51,667 bases of DNA from Nemertoderma westbladi (GCA_032718475.1 JAUCBJ010008766.1:1-51667), one strand, 5' to 3'; shown: positions 41,818 to 51,667, numbered from the stretch's first letter. Numbers and translations: made by a program. Notes: generated by a model from the letters alone, not told the origin.

Positions 41818-43089
41818 AAGATGCCTAAGGAGGTGAGGTCTCTATAAGGGTGTCTTTAACAGGCGGCGGCGGACTCGTGAGGGTCTGGGGGCACGTTAAA
41901 TCGTTACTATAGTGCAAGGGAGTTACTGAAGGCCCTCGTGTCTTACGAACCATGAATCAACATGGTGCCGTGGTACCGTCTAGTCGGCCTGTTGCCGTAC
42001 TGCCAGTCCTGTACACAGTAGGGGTGGTGGCTTAGTGTGATCTGTGGTTTATGTGGTTTATGTGGTAGGTCTATGTTTGGTATGTATGAGTTGACCAGAC
42101 TCTGTACTGTCTCCAATCGGTTGCCAAAACGTGTTTTTTCCCAGGGTAGCACTATTGGAATGGAGGTGTTGCACGGAATGGACAGGTTCTGATGATTCTG
42201 TTGGTACTACTATTGGAATGGAGGTGGCACCCGGAATATCGGCTGCAAGGAGGGGTTGGTGTTGTAGTGTGGTCCGAGTGAATGATACTCTGGAATCTGT
42301 GGTATGTGTGTGTACGTGGTATACGTGAGTGTATGTATGGCCACTGCGAGTGAGTGTGGGAAACCTTGCCGGTTGGTTCAGTCGCCGCCGGTTATTAGTA
42401 GGACCATATTTTACTGCGCCCCAGCATACTTTGTGCACACAAAGTTATTTTACCCTGTCGGTAAAATAAAGTACTCTCGACTCTTTATTAGTCGATACAA
42501 TTTTGTCCCCTCTGATTTTGTCACCGATTTTGTCCATACCCGATTATGTCTTCTGTGTGTGCATGGTATGTGTCAGATTTTGTGTTTACCGTAGTGTACT
42601 CGATTTCGTGAACATCTATTGAGTACACGTGTACAGTGACTGGTAAGTGGTGACTTGTTCAGTAGCTTTTTAGCTACAGACAGTATTGCGTTTTCAAATA
42701 CTGCCGGCGAGGCGGGTGAAAACGGTCAATATTCCATGCTGGGTAGCGCAAGCCCACATGGGACAAGACCGTCGGTTTGGCTCAAGGGCGACCTTGATGC
42801 TCGATCGCTATCGACTGGTCCACCCGCCGGTTGACTCTCTGAGTTGGCTCAATGTACAGTCAGGCCACAGTAAGTTGACAGTAGGCGAACTTTCTCTCCG
42901 TTCGGCTACACACGACGAGCTGTGCCGGTGTGATCGGGGGATTGAAAATTGAACCCGGGAAGCATCGGGCTACCCTCCGGCCCGGTCTGATAAAAACGGA
43001 GTCGGACTGGCCCCAAGGGTAGTGGAACAGCGTCCGCCTCATGGGTGCGCCTCGGAGTCATCAGAGAGGAGCCCAGAAGGACGTAAGCG
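41818..43089. mobile_element. Unidentified 1.27-kb insertion in the gag of element 2
   Basis: Absent from element 1. AACA lies at both edges (41814-41817 and 43090-43093), a possible 4-bp target duplication. Ends are not TG...CA and show no TIR. Inside are a 10-bp perfect hairpin TTATTTTACC-CTGTC-GGTAAAATAA (42445-42469) overlapping an AATAAA, a CGACT...AGTCG hairpin just after it, and two ~58-bp repeats starting ACTATTGGAATGGAGGTG (about 42151 and 42209). The sequence is more G+C-rich than its surroundings. No convincing ORF. It could be a small LTR-type or other non-autonomous element. Confidence 0.6.
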
Positions 43090-45138
43090 AACATAGCTAA
43101 GTATTTGTATACAAAATTAGTAGCCCCCCGACACTTCCTTAGTAGTGGGATTATAGAATTTTCCGATGAAATACAAGAGATCTGTAGACAACTGGACTGG
43201 TTAGGTAAGTCGCACGAATACCAGAGTTCCATGGTTATTGGAGCCGTAGTCTCTACTTTACCAAAGGGTGGAGTATGTACACGCTGGGACAAGAAAGTGT
43301 TGTACATGAATGACCAACAACGACGAAGCCCTACCATGGCTGATCTCATGTCTTTCTTAGATAGTGAAGTAAAATTACAACTCATAAGGCAGGCCAGAGA
43401 GAAAACATCGGAAAATAAGGTAAGTGAGAAACCCGATTCTAGGAGAAGGATAATACCAGTGTGTTATACTGACGACGGCGAAAGCCAAGCTTCTCAAGAA
43501 GAGGACAGCGGGAAAGACACAGCAAAATCTTACTATGACAACAAGACCTATAAAGACGTAAGTAAATACAAGTCTCGAACCAGTGACAGGAGAGAACAGG
43601 TAACAACAACTCCTCCTACGTCTCCTAAGAGAATTCACGGAAGAAAGCCCGAAGAAAGAACGAGAGTGCATAACGTTAACCAAGTTAAGGTGAGTAACAT
43701 CAAACCAAAATGTGCGCTGTGCGACGGGCCCCACCGTTTGAGTGCGTGTGCTGAATTTCTAAAGAAATCCCCTGTAGACAGACGTACAGTCCTGTGGAAT
43801 AAGCGGTTATGCTATAATTGCCTCAGATCGGGACACCAACGGCGAACCTGTTACTCCGACGTAAAGTGTGCAAAGTGTGGCGCGAAACATCACATCTTGT
43901 TACACAGTGAGTTCGAACGAGACAACCCGAGTCAGGTAAGTGAGCCCGAACTACATGTCCAATTCAGTGATGTGAACGACACTGACCAAGGTTCTGAGTG
44001 GGAAGGATTCTATACAGACGAATTCTCCGATGCCAACGAATCCTGTTATCTAATAAATACCACAGTGTATCGAGCACTTACGGATGAAAAGGACACTGAC
44101 GAGTTTACTCCAACTCCTTTTGACAAACAACCATCTTGGAAAGTTCCAACTTCCAACATAGGAATAAGAGAATTTCCTGTAGTGCAAGTTCGAGTTCATG
44201 GTCCCAACAAGAGTTACATAGTGAACGCCCTACTTGACTCCGGCAGCACAGGAACATTCATCGATCAAGAACTAGCCGAAGATATCTTTGCTGGACAACC
44301 CAAGTTCCGGACTAAATTGAATATGTCAGGAATTATGCAGGTTTGGAAATCTACCCTGACGGCAGATTACTATGTAGGTGTGTTGTCCACCCCCCAGGAT
44401 AAGTTAGGAACACAAGGTGTAAGGTCAGTAAAAATGGTGGCTATAAAGAACTTTGCTACTACTCAAGCAGACCTTTATAATTGGGACGAAGATGAGAGCG
44501 TCCAACATCTTAAGATACCTCGATTCCAGACAGATTATCCTGGAGTGCAAATACTTATCGGCCAAAACGCGCATGAGGCGCTCGAGCCATTAGAGAAACG
44601 GCCTGCTCAACCACAGCCACTACAAACCTATGCGGTAAGAACTAGAGTAGGTTGGTACTTCACTGGCCCTTCCCGTAGAACTCTCAAAGAGAGATTACCT
44701 CAACAACAGGTATACCAAGTAAAGGGGGAAGTGGAGAGCAGTGATGTGGACGAACTAACTGAGGGAACACCATACTCCTCAGATAATGACGATATTAACT
44801 CCAATGAAGATCAATGGAGACATCGCCCCGAGATGATTAATCTAGCCGACATCGCTTCCAGAGGAGCGACTCCTCAAGAACGGATAGATACTCCCGGCTG
44901 GTTAGGTGGACCCGACTCCCTAAGTAAAGAAGAAGATGAATGGCCTCCTCATCTTACCACGGCGGAGAGTAGACAGGCCAAGGGAGCGGAGAAAGTAACA
45001 CGACAACCCAATCACCCAGCTGGTCGTTTATGTTTACTGGAAAGAGACCAAAAACTGTCCGGAAACTATGGAAGGCAAGATACTCTTCCTACGACCACTT
45101 CCCTAATCCGACAAATATCTAGGGACTCCATAACGTAA
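43090..45138 (+). pseudogene. gag-pro: Gag C-terminal part, zinc knuckles and protease of element 2, with RT/IN deleted
   Basis: Coding resumes at NIAKYLYTKLV. It contains the rest of Pao Gag, zinc knuckles (CALCDGPHRLSAC, LCYNCLRSGHQRRTC, CAKCGAKHH) and the protease (LLDSGSTGTFID). At about 44791-44812 the alignment with element 1 jumps from residue ~1430 to ~2022, removing RT and most of RNase H. It continues INLADIASRGATP. At about 45000 it jumps from ~2085 to ~2653, removing integrase and leaving only AGRLCLLERD and the C-terminal tail. No stop or frameshift was introduced by either deletion. The frame as such is intact from 43090 to the stop at 45138. Confidence 0.9.
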
Positions 45139-46759
45139 TAACATATGGAGTGGGTGTGTGACTATATCATTTTATATTTGTTTTTATTTTATATTTATGT
45201 ATGTATTATTACGTAATTTTATTATAATCGTTTTCTTTAATTTTATTTAGTAGAATGTTATTTTAGCGATTATTTAGTAAATTAGTGCAATATATTAGTG
45301 TTTATTACGTACTTGATTACTTATAATATATTTAGTGCGACGGCAAGAAGTAATTATTTTCTATTTCCTTACTGTCCGTATTATATTATAAATGCGAGAC
45401 TATAGTAAGATGACATGTCAGTACTTCTTAAAGTACAATAAAGCCACTACTATATTTAAGTATTATTGGTAGGCAGAGTATTAGGAATGCAAAGTTCAGA
45501 TCCTCGTGTCTCGGCTAAACCAAGCTCTGGGTAGACCTTGGAAACGACTTGCCTCTTCACACTGACATTGCTTCGTGCGATATTGCTCTTCTACCTTATA
45601 ACAAATAATACATATAGTAGCGTGATGTCCCTCTAACAGTAGCGTAAATCGCAAATAAATCTGTTAAACTTTTGACCATCTGTAATTCTAGTCGATTAAG
45701 ATATCGTGGCACCCACCGATATACTTGAAAGACAAATTCTAGAATCAGTGGTTAACGTCCCCAGACAAGTTCTGGAATAAATCGGTGCCCATCCTAAATA
45801 TTAATTTAATATTTATTAAAATCTTTAAAATTCAGATCCGTTAACAATTCTAGTCGATTAAGATATCGTAGCACTTACCGATACTCTTAAAAGACAAATT
45901 TCATAGAATTAAGGATCTTATGTCCCCAGACTTGCTCTGGAATAAAATTTATGTCAATTTAACATCAAATAATAAAATTCACGGGAATAAATTAAATTCA
46001 TATTTAAATGAATTTCATAAATTGTCATTTTGTGCAATTTATAACATTCCCAAAATTCCAGTAATTAATAGATCATGGGAGCGGAGATTCATATTGAGTG
46101 TATTAGAGTGTGAGAATCTCCAGCATATAGTCAATAGCCGATAAAATTTATAAAATCATGCATAAAGAGGATATTGACAATTAAAGAATTACTATTAAAT
46201 AACATCCCAGATCTGTATGCATGAGGATTGCCCTAATTCTACCGCTAGTTTTCCATAATGTCACCATGGCAACACCCACGCTAGAATTAGAAGCAAGTTA
46301 AAAGAACAATAAAAGGCTTGCCCCATTGCGTAGCATAAGAGTATACATAGCGCACTATTAGTATCCAAGGATACATAGTAAATACGTGACATTCTGGAAG
46401 ACACTGACTAACGGACAAATGGTATGCATGTGTGCAGTAAGTAATGATTGTATGGAATTTGTGCGTTTATAGGTGAATGTTACTACTAAAGTGTGTTTAC
46501 AGTAGCTAATCGCAATTGTAAAATAGCCTTAACTCTACCGAGATAACCTCAAGTGGATTCAAGCCTTTGGGACGGACAGTGGTGGGACTTGTGCCGGTTA
46601 TCGTTGTCGTGCTGTGCTACATGTTGGCGTAAACACTGCGACAGCGGTACATCGGCGCTGAGAAACCCACTGTCCGGGGGCAAAAGGCCTAGTAGGAAGC
46701 GACGCCCGCTTACCTAAAATATTAACTTATATTGATATTAACAAACTCAGATAGCAAAT
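45139..46759 (+). other. Post-pol region and ORF3 leader of element 2
   Basis: Non-coding and conserved with element 1: two ~165-bp tandem units (about 45690-45935), the AATTTATAACATTCCCAAAA stretch, a possible splice acceptor (GTTTACAG, AG at 46501-46502) and the ORF3 hairpin. A 74-codon frame at 45920-46144 overlaps the equivalent of a 64-codon frame in element 1 (19630) but is not preserved in copy A, so I do not call it. Confidence 0.7.
46574..46675 (+). promoter_or_regulatory. Structured RNA hairpin upstream of ORF3, element 2
   Basis: GGACAGTGG-T-G (from 46574) pairs with CCCACTGTCC (46666-46675). The seven basal pairs equal those in element 1. The next pairs are G-C where element 1 has C-G and different partners, so both strands changed together. 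The inner GTGCCG/CGGCGC stem is kept. It ends 84 nt before the ORF3 ATG. Confidence 0.6.
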
Positions 46760-47158
46760 ATGACGGAATTAATAGAAGATGACCTTGGTATTAGAGAGCG
46801 ATATACTCTACCTTTACAAGCGTTTGTGGATAGCTTGATACGCGGTGAAGCTGATCCGACTATTGCGGAGGACGATGGTCGCTATATCGAACCGCCGATG
46901 TCCCAGGAACAACTTACGCGCGAAGCGGACTATAGAAAATTCACCGCTCGCTATACGAATCGTAATGGTACGTATATGGACTTCTTAACTACCGGCCATC
47001 CTATCGATTTACATGATACGGACGATGTAGACACCGAAGGGGAAATGGTTCTATTTAAATATCATACCCAGCGGCGTCGTAACGATAAACCGAGAATAGA
47101 TCACGAAAATTCTATTCGTAACAGACTGGGAAGACGAACCAATATGTCTAGAATCTGA
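46760..47158 (+). CDS. BEL accessory ORF3, N-terminal part
   Basis: 132 codons starting MTELIEDDLGIRERYTLPLQ, acidic at first and basic near the end (HTQRRRNDKPRIDHE). It overlaps the next frame by 59 nt (47100-47158). The +1 frame takes over with conserved-looking sequence, so ORF3a and ORF3b probably form one protein of about 480 residues, broken here by a frameshift or joined by recoding. Element 1 contains two truncated copies of this part. No known domain. It is transcribed, if at all, from the element, possibly via a spliced RNA. Confidence 0.6.
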   Translation: MTELIEDDLGIRERYTLPLQAFVDSLIRGEADPTIAEDDGRYIEPPMSQEQLTREADYRKFTARYTNRNGTYMDFLTTGHPIDLHDTDDVDTEGEMVLFKYHTQRRRNDKPRIDHENSIRNRLGRRTNMSRI

Positions 47159-48209
47159 GGAGATTCAGCCTCCCACGTCTCGGAGTAGCGATAGCGACTA
47201 CATATTGGAATGGTATCAAGGTCCTCAGTGTCTTACTGCGTATGATTATCGCCATGCCAATTATGTTTCCAGACAACGTTGTCGGCTGTGCGCATCGAGA
47301 GACCATATTACGTCTATGGATACCAACGATCTCTGTTCCTATTTCCACGAACAACCGTCGATGGAAATCTATTGTGCATATTGTCGGCTTAATAATTTGC
47401 ACATTTTTGCTGTCTGCCCCCAATTTATGACTCAATGTCATCATTGTCAATTAAAAGGACACGCCAGCTTTGATTGTCCCTTTAACCATGATTTAGAGAG
47501 CGTAGATGAAATGATTGTACTACGTTATATCAGAGCTTGGGAAGCGAACGCTGATTTACATTGTGACTCACGCCATCGCTATTATCCCGGACGCGCCTAC
47601 GAAGGAGTTTATGCGTTCCATCCATATTTGTTTGCCTCCGTCGAGCAGAAATCGCGCCTATCAAGTTATGAACTATTGAAGCGCGTTGGAGAATGTATTT
47701 CAACCAAATATGTGCGTAAATTTCTCAGGAGCATTAATCCGAGTGACATCCAGTCTTACAACTTAATAAACTTTATCCGTCAAGACCCTGCCTATGGAGA
47801 CTTATTCGTCAACTCACACCCTGAGTTACAAGAGGTATATCGACGGCCTTACGAGTATCGAGCCCGCGAACGCGAGTTAGAAAGAACCATTAAACCAAGG
47901 AAGTTTCTAACTGCCTATGGTCCACCCACGGCCCTCGTTCAGACCACTCGTAAAGGACCCGTAAGAGCGGCTGTCTTGAAACGAGCTCTCAAAGCCGTTA
48001 GACCCCTCTCCCCGGACGTTGATGTCCATCAACCCGGTACTTCGACCGGCGGATATACCGATCGCAATCCCATACCTTCTGATGCAATCATATTGCACCC
48101 TTCACCCAGGAGTTATAGCCCTCCTAGTAAAGTGGCTCGCCCCAAAGAGAAAAGGACTCTTGCTAGCTTCAAAAAACTGCGTAAACGCCGTCCGCGCAAG
48201 AAAGACTAA
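47100..48209 (+). CDS. BEL accessory ORF3, zinc-knuckle part with basic tail
   Basis: Open frame of 369 codons after an in-frame stop at 47097-47099. There is no ATG until 47316, which supports dependence on ORF3a. Three successive Cys/His clusters: CRLCASRDH...C, CAYCRLNNLHIFAVC (C-x2-C-x5-H-x4-C) and CHHCQLKGHASFDC (canonical C-x2-C-x4-H-x4-C). A middle region of unknown fold follows (LLKRVGECISTKYVRKFL, INFIRQDPAYGDLF), then an Arg/Lys-rich tail ending KKLRKRRPRKKD. This suggests a nucleic acid-binding protein. No signal peptide or membrane segment is seen, so it is not an envelope. A zinc-knuckle protein in this position is unusual for BEL/Pao elements as I know them. Confidence 0.65.
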   Translation: MTKILFVTDWEDEPICLESEEIQPPTSRSSDSDYILEWYQGPQCLTAYDYRHANYVSRQRCRLCASRDHITSMDTNDLCSYFHEQPSMEIYCAYCRLNNLHIFAVCPQFMTQCHHCQLKGHASFDCPFNHDLESVDEMIVLRYIRAWEANADLHCDSRHRYYPGRAYEGVYAFHPYLFASVEQKSRLSSYELLKRVGECISTKYVRKFLRSINPSDIQSYNLINFIRQDPAYGDLFVNSHPELQEVYRRPYEYRARERELERTIKPRKFLTAYGPPTALVQTTRKGPVRAAVLKRALKAVRPLSPDVDVHQPGTSTGGYTDRNPIPSDAIILHPSPRSYSPPSKVARPKEKRTLASFKKLRKRRPRKKD

Positions 48210-48279
48210 CTGTTTAGAGTATTTTTGTATTTTAGAAACTGTGATTTTGTATATTTTATAGACTTAAATCCCATTTTCT

Positions 48280-48287
48280 GGGAGCGG
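48280..48287 (+). promoter_or_regulatory. Polypurine tract of BEL element 2
   Basis: GGGAGCGG directly before the 3' LTR, identical in sequence and position to element 1. Confidence 0.6.
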
Positions 48288-49497
48288 TGTAAAAGCTTTT
48301 GTGGGATAACTGATACGTTTGCCTATGCTGGCCAGTTCCCCCCAGGCGCTGGAATACTCTAAAAAAGGTTTTCTAACTGTATATATATTCCCCTCGCCCG
48401 CAAGGTACCTTTACAGGTGTTTTAACGGACATAAAAATCATTCTGCTATATACGTGTTTTAGCGGACATGGTAAGACAAAAAACTTGTAATGCATCAACC
48501 ACCTTTCACAGTTTAGCCGTGATGATTCATATTACGACATCTAGCAGCTGGTTGCTGACATGGAAACAGCCATTGGCCGCGTGGTTCTTTGTTTGGCTTG
48601 GGCCAATCAGGGCGGTTTTTCCTGTCGACGTGTAGCTTTTCTGCCGATCATAAGGAGAGTGTTCAGTCTTACTGTTTTTTCTTGATACTTTGTTGTTATT
48701 GCTGTCTAAGCCAGAAACACCGGCATTTTTGGATAGATACTGCTGTACCGTAAACTGCTTGAATTATCGAAAGTATAAACTGTTACCTAACTAACTCATT
48801 AATCATATTGTTTGTACTGTTATTTTACCGTCAGTTATTAATTGTAAATATTTGTTGATGGAAATATCGCTATTTGGATAATACGGATAAATCACCCAAT
48901 TCCCAATTTTCTTGATAACACTACAGGTTAGAGAGACCGGCTATACATAACAATTGCGATTTATATTAATGTGGTGTGTATTGAATCCAATGTTATTTAG
49001 CAGACCCTACGTGAGTCAATTACTGCTCTCTTTATGTGTGATCAAATGTACTGACTGTCGGCAGAATAGTGTGTATGATTGTGATTGGTAACAAAGTATT
49101 TCCTAAAGAATACGTTTTATACTTTAATCATAAGCAGTATCGTTGCGTTTAGTATAAGTCTTAGTTCTGTTTAAATAGATAAAGCGCCACGTCCTAAAGG
49201 AACTGTTAATATTTCCCGAAAGCCAATAATATCTGTCAGAGATTAATTATTAACGATCTATCGAATAATACAGTAAGTTTACACTGCAACCTTACACTGT
49301 AATAATACAATTCAAGCATCCGAATTCAGTCTCCCGGGTGTAGATCCATCGGGTGAATGATCGCGCATGGGCTGATTTCGGCTAATGTTTTGCGTATTAG
49401 CATAAATTATTGTCGTATGCTAAAGTGGTTTTAATTAACTAAAAGACATATAAAATTTGGCAGGTTAAACTGCTAAAGGTCTTCAAAAGCGCGAACA
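48288..49497 (+). repeat. 3' LTR of BEL element 2
   Basis: Same length as the 5' LTR. The differences I saw are an extra A in the ACAAAAA run, GCATTAAC/GCATCAAC and GCCGCAGATG/GCCGTGATG. The purine tract GGGAGCGG (48280-48287) precedes it. Confidence 0.95.
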
Positions 49498-51178
49498 AGT
49501 TGTTTTAACATTAACAACCTTCCACCACTTTAGAACAATTTCTATAAATAAAGCAGTATCCGCGGTGGTAGAAGATAGACTGAGAATACGCAGCGCAGCT
49601 ACTGTCTTCTCGTTGAATACACGCAGGCACAGTTGTATTGAAGTATGCTCGCTGTATTGAAGTCGGCCAAACCGAATCGTGATTAAGTTTTGTAAGTTTC
49701 AACAAGTTGGTTTTCTCAGCATTAAATAGTAGAACAATATCTGACCAACAGGCACATCGAGTTGTTTTTGAAACATCATCAGGATCAAAAAATTCAAGTT
49801 TCTGTAATTTTTCCGTTATCCAGTTATTTCTAATCAATTTAAGGAGATGCACGGTATCCTTCAGGTGTAATAACGGGGTTGGCGGGGATCGTCCAACCGG
49901 AATAGGAAAATCGTGCGCAAACTTACGATTCACATTAGTGTTGTCAGTAATAGTTGCCAATACAATACCCCCAAATTCTTCGATCGAATTAATGGCATTC
50001 TTTACAACGGTCACTTGGAATGCAGAATCTAGCGAATTAATTGGTATCATTTTTACAACAAACTTGATGTTCGTGAACAAAAACTTCACCATGAGACACA
50101 AAAGAGTCTTCGCCATTTCGTCGGGTTTGTCAAGAGCCTTGCCGTAAACCTCTCCACTGTGGTAGGTCAATTGTTCACTAACATAGACTTCATCGATTAA
50201 TATAATTGAGTACTTTGATCGAGGTTGAAGTTTCGCTAACATTGATTTAATGTAATCGTTTTGAGGGACATTGCTCACCATAGAAGTTAGCGCTTGCAGG
50301 GTGCGTATTGACGGCAGTTGTAGCAAGTCTCTCAATTCAATGTATAATCGACGAGATTTAGAATACAAGTGAAACGCGGTAATTAAATCATACCTCGAAT
50401 AAATTCGACGATTTTTCGGAATATTAAGTAATTCTATTTGATGAAGGATAAAGTTCCATTTGGAACGATTAGTTTCATCATCTTCTTTCTCTTCCTGGTC
50501 ATGTTTAATAAATCGTATGAGTTCCTCAAGCTCACTCCACATAAGGATATTTCGAATAAATGGATGTATAACCTTCCTTAATCCATAGAAACATCTGAGA
50601 TTGGCAGATTCTATATTTGTAGCTGTAGGTAAAGCATTCAAGTGGAGAGACCATAAGGCATAGGGGGTATCAAGGTTTCTTTCTATACTAGATATATAAA
50701 ATACGTCGTCATGTAATGTAATATCGGCAACGTCAGAGTAGCGCTTGGAAAACTCACCCAAGAATGTGGGGAATGTAATTGAATCGCGTTGTTTAAACTC
50801 AAGCATTTCATCTACCCCAGGAGACCGCACTTCGACTGTAGTCTTTGTAGAACTTGGTCGGGGAGGCGGTGGTGGCGTGGGTATGCAGGTTGGCGGAACG
50901 TTCGGAAATATGCTGGGAGGATGTATCGGCACTCTGGATCCCCCCTGCACGCCTTTAGTTTCTACACCAGGCGGCCAATGCACTGAACAGATTCCCATAT
51001 TTTTTGTAACATCTTCTGGCTTAACGATATTCGGTAGGCGTTGCAACCAGGCTTGCAATGCAAGTGGATCAGTTGGAAAGCGATATATTGGAATTTTTGT
51101 CTCCCCTGCTCCTAGAGTTCCATCCTTGAGTTTATCGTATCCAGTTCGGCAACCTCCAACACTACATTTCCTCGGCAT
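49498..51178 (-). pseudogene. P-element-like transposase, N-terminal part (THAP, RNase H-like)
   Basis: Best start is MPRKCSVGGCRTGY at 51178. THAP zinc finger: C-x4-C (CSVGGC), FPTDP, QAWLQRLP and GICSVHWP (C-x2-H), residues 1 to about 75. A proline-rich linker follows. The catalytic RNase H-like core shows LIDEVYVSEQLTYHSGEVYG (first Asp) and ATITDNTNVNRKF (second Asp), then a DTVHLLKLIRNNW block. Near 49615 the frame shifts by one base: conserved text resumes in the next frame as FNEKTVAALRILSL and LKWWKVVNVK up to the BEL insertion. In the original frame a stop follows at 49511. Confidence 0.85.
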
Positions 51179-51540
51179 ATTCAATATCAACTCGGCCTTA
51201 TACAATTATACAAATTGCGACAACCAGAATACAGGAATACAGCAATATCAGAATTTACTTTAAGGCAGCTAGCTATTCAATAAGCCATGCCTACTTTCGG
51301 CCTACCCACCCCGTACCCGCTAACCTGTCTACTTTATGACTTTATTAATTAGCTAATTAGCCGCAGAACTGTTAGGCTAGGCCTATTGCTGTAATGAAAC
51401 AGTAAAAGCCAGAAAGCTGAAATTCATTATACTGTTATATCAGCAACAGGTGCCTGACTGCCTGAGTACCGGTACTGTTATACACAACAGCGCAAACTGG
51501 TACAGAGAGAGCACTGCCTGAGTGCTGCACTAGCTGATGC
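51179..51540. other. Non-coding flank of the P-element-like gene
   Basis: This is the region upstream of the minus-strand transposase start. It should hold its promoter and the transposon terminus, but no clear TATA box or inverted repeat is recognisable. Words such as TAGGCCTATT and GAGTACCGGTACTG are common in this genome. Confidence 0.4.
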
Positions 51541-51667
51541 GTAATTTTAGTAATCTTGTGTGATTTAAAATCTTAGGTATACACACTCCCACTTTAATAA
51601 AAATGTTCAGCCTCCAATAATTGGAGGCCAATTCTCGCTGCATGACCTGTTATTTAGTACACCTTGG
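51541..51667 (-). mobile_element. 3' end of a second pogo-like element, inverted and cut by the window edge
   Basis: The reverse complement matches 34021-34146 with a few differences, from the last transposase codons (AAG GTG TAC TAA) through GGCCTCCAATTATTGGAGGC (a perfect palindrome) to the AAAATTAC end. A second, minus-strand copy of the transposase therefore begins beyond the window. The pair flanks the P-element/BEL nest as inverted repeats 17.4 kb apart. Confidence 0.85.

Larger units (their letters stand above)
35730..49497 (+). mobile_element. BEL/Pao LTR retrotransposon, element 2 (defective, young)
   Basis: A 13.8-kb relative of element 1 bounded by 1210-bp LTRs (TGT...ACA) and the 5-bp target duplication AGTTG (35725-35729 and 49498-49502). 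It has the same leader design, Gag start, purine tract and 3' region. Gag is interrupted by a 1.27-kb insertion (41818-43089). RT, most of RNase H and integrase are removed by two deletions that keep the frame open. The post-pol ORF3 is nearly complete. The LTRs differ at only a few bases, so it moved recently, and since it lacks RT and integrase it probably used enzymes from a related element. Confidence 0.95.
34681..51178 (-). mobile_element. P-element-like transposon split by BEL element 2 (coding extent)
   Basis: The two minus-strand pieces 49498-51178 and 34681-35729 are the N- and C-terminal parts of one THAP/P-element transposase, separated only by BEL element 2 and its AGTTG target duplication. 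Counting one AGTTG and omitting the element, the frame continues across the site. Terminal inverted repeats were not found in 34561-34680 or 51179-51540, so the true ends are unknown. Confidence 0.8.

Noticed and set aside
42960-43020. Hammerhead-like ribozyme core (GTCTGATAAAAAC)
   Set aside because: It lacks the CTGANGA/GAAA core spacing, and the expected three helices are not evident.
44791-45002. Explaining the element 2 deletions as removal of spliced introns
   Set aside because: Neither joint lies at one of the strong AGGTRAGT donors, and no clean GT-AG boundary could be placed against element 1.
49707-50147. 146-codon plus-strand ORF over the P-like transposase
   Set aside because: Antisense shadow of the conserved catalytic region on the minus strand.

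Overview
The window is eukaryotic, from an animal and probably an aquatic invertebrate. It is A+T-rich and holds no operons or recognisable host gene. It does hold many animal transposon classes: BEL/Pao LTR retrotransposons, a CR1/L2-type LINE, a P-element-like THAP transposase, a pogo/Tigger-like transposase, a piggyBac-like non-autonomous element and foldback MITEs. I cannot name the species.

Layout. Positions 1-128 are the tail of a BEL-family LTR. 129-5054 is non-coding, with a poly-C tract, a 32-bp minisatellite of about 40 copies, a 26-bp tandem repeat and an old foldback fragment. 5055-23046 is BEL element 1: 1200-bp LTRs, target duplication CCACC, an intact 2699-residue Gag-AP-RT-RNaseH-integrase ORF and an unusually long 3' region. 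That 3' region carries a partial post-pol ORF twice, with an inverted piece of leader between the copies. 23047-26935 holds palindromic MITEs, a LINE fragment and a tRNA-like fragment. 26936-32252 is a decayed minus-strand LINE with signal peptide-like, 2A-like and PHD-like segments ahead of the endonuclease. A 1.5-kb palindromic TTAA element is inserted in it, and that element contains a tiny poly(A) retrocopy. About 32250-34146 is a pogo-like transposon. 34681-51178 is a minus-strand P-element-like transposase split in frame by BEL element 2 (35730-49497; 1210-bp LTRs, target duplication AGTTG). An inverted copy of the pogo element's 3' end closes the window.

The most interesting system is the BEL family. 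Both elements carry a 3' region after pol, and element 2 encodes there a protein with three zinc-knuckle-like motifs and a basic tail, where an env gene might be expected. Its leader has a hairpin whose stem shows compensatory changes between elements, and a plausible splice acceptor lies further upstream. Pol contains a cluster of near-perfect splice-donor sequences in its nucleocapsid/protease part. Element 2 has lost RT, RNase H and integrase through deletions that keep the frame open, yet its LTRs are nearly identical. This suggests a Gag-protease derivative that was mobilised in trans, possibly by a relative such as element 1.

All coordinates, repeat matches and differences were read by eye from the sequence; family names rest on remembered motifs, not on a database search.
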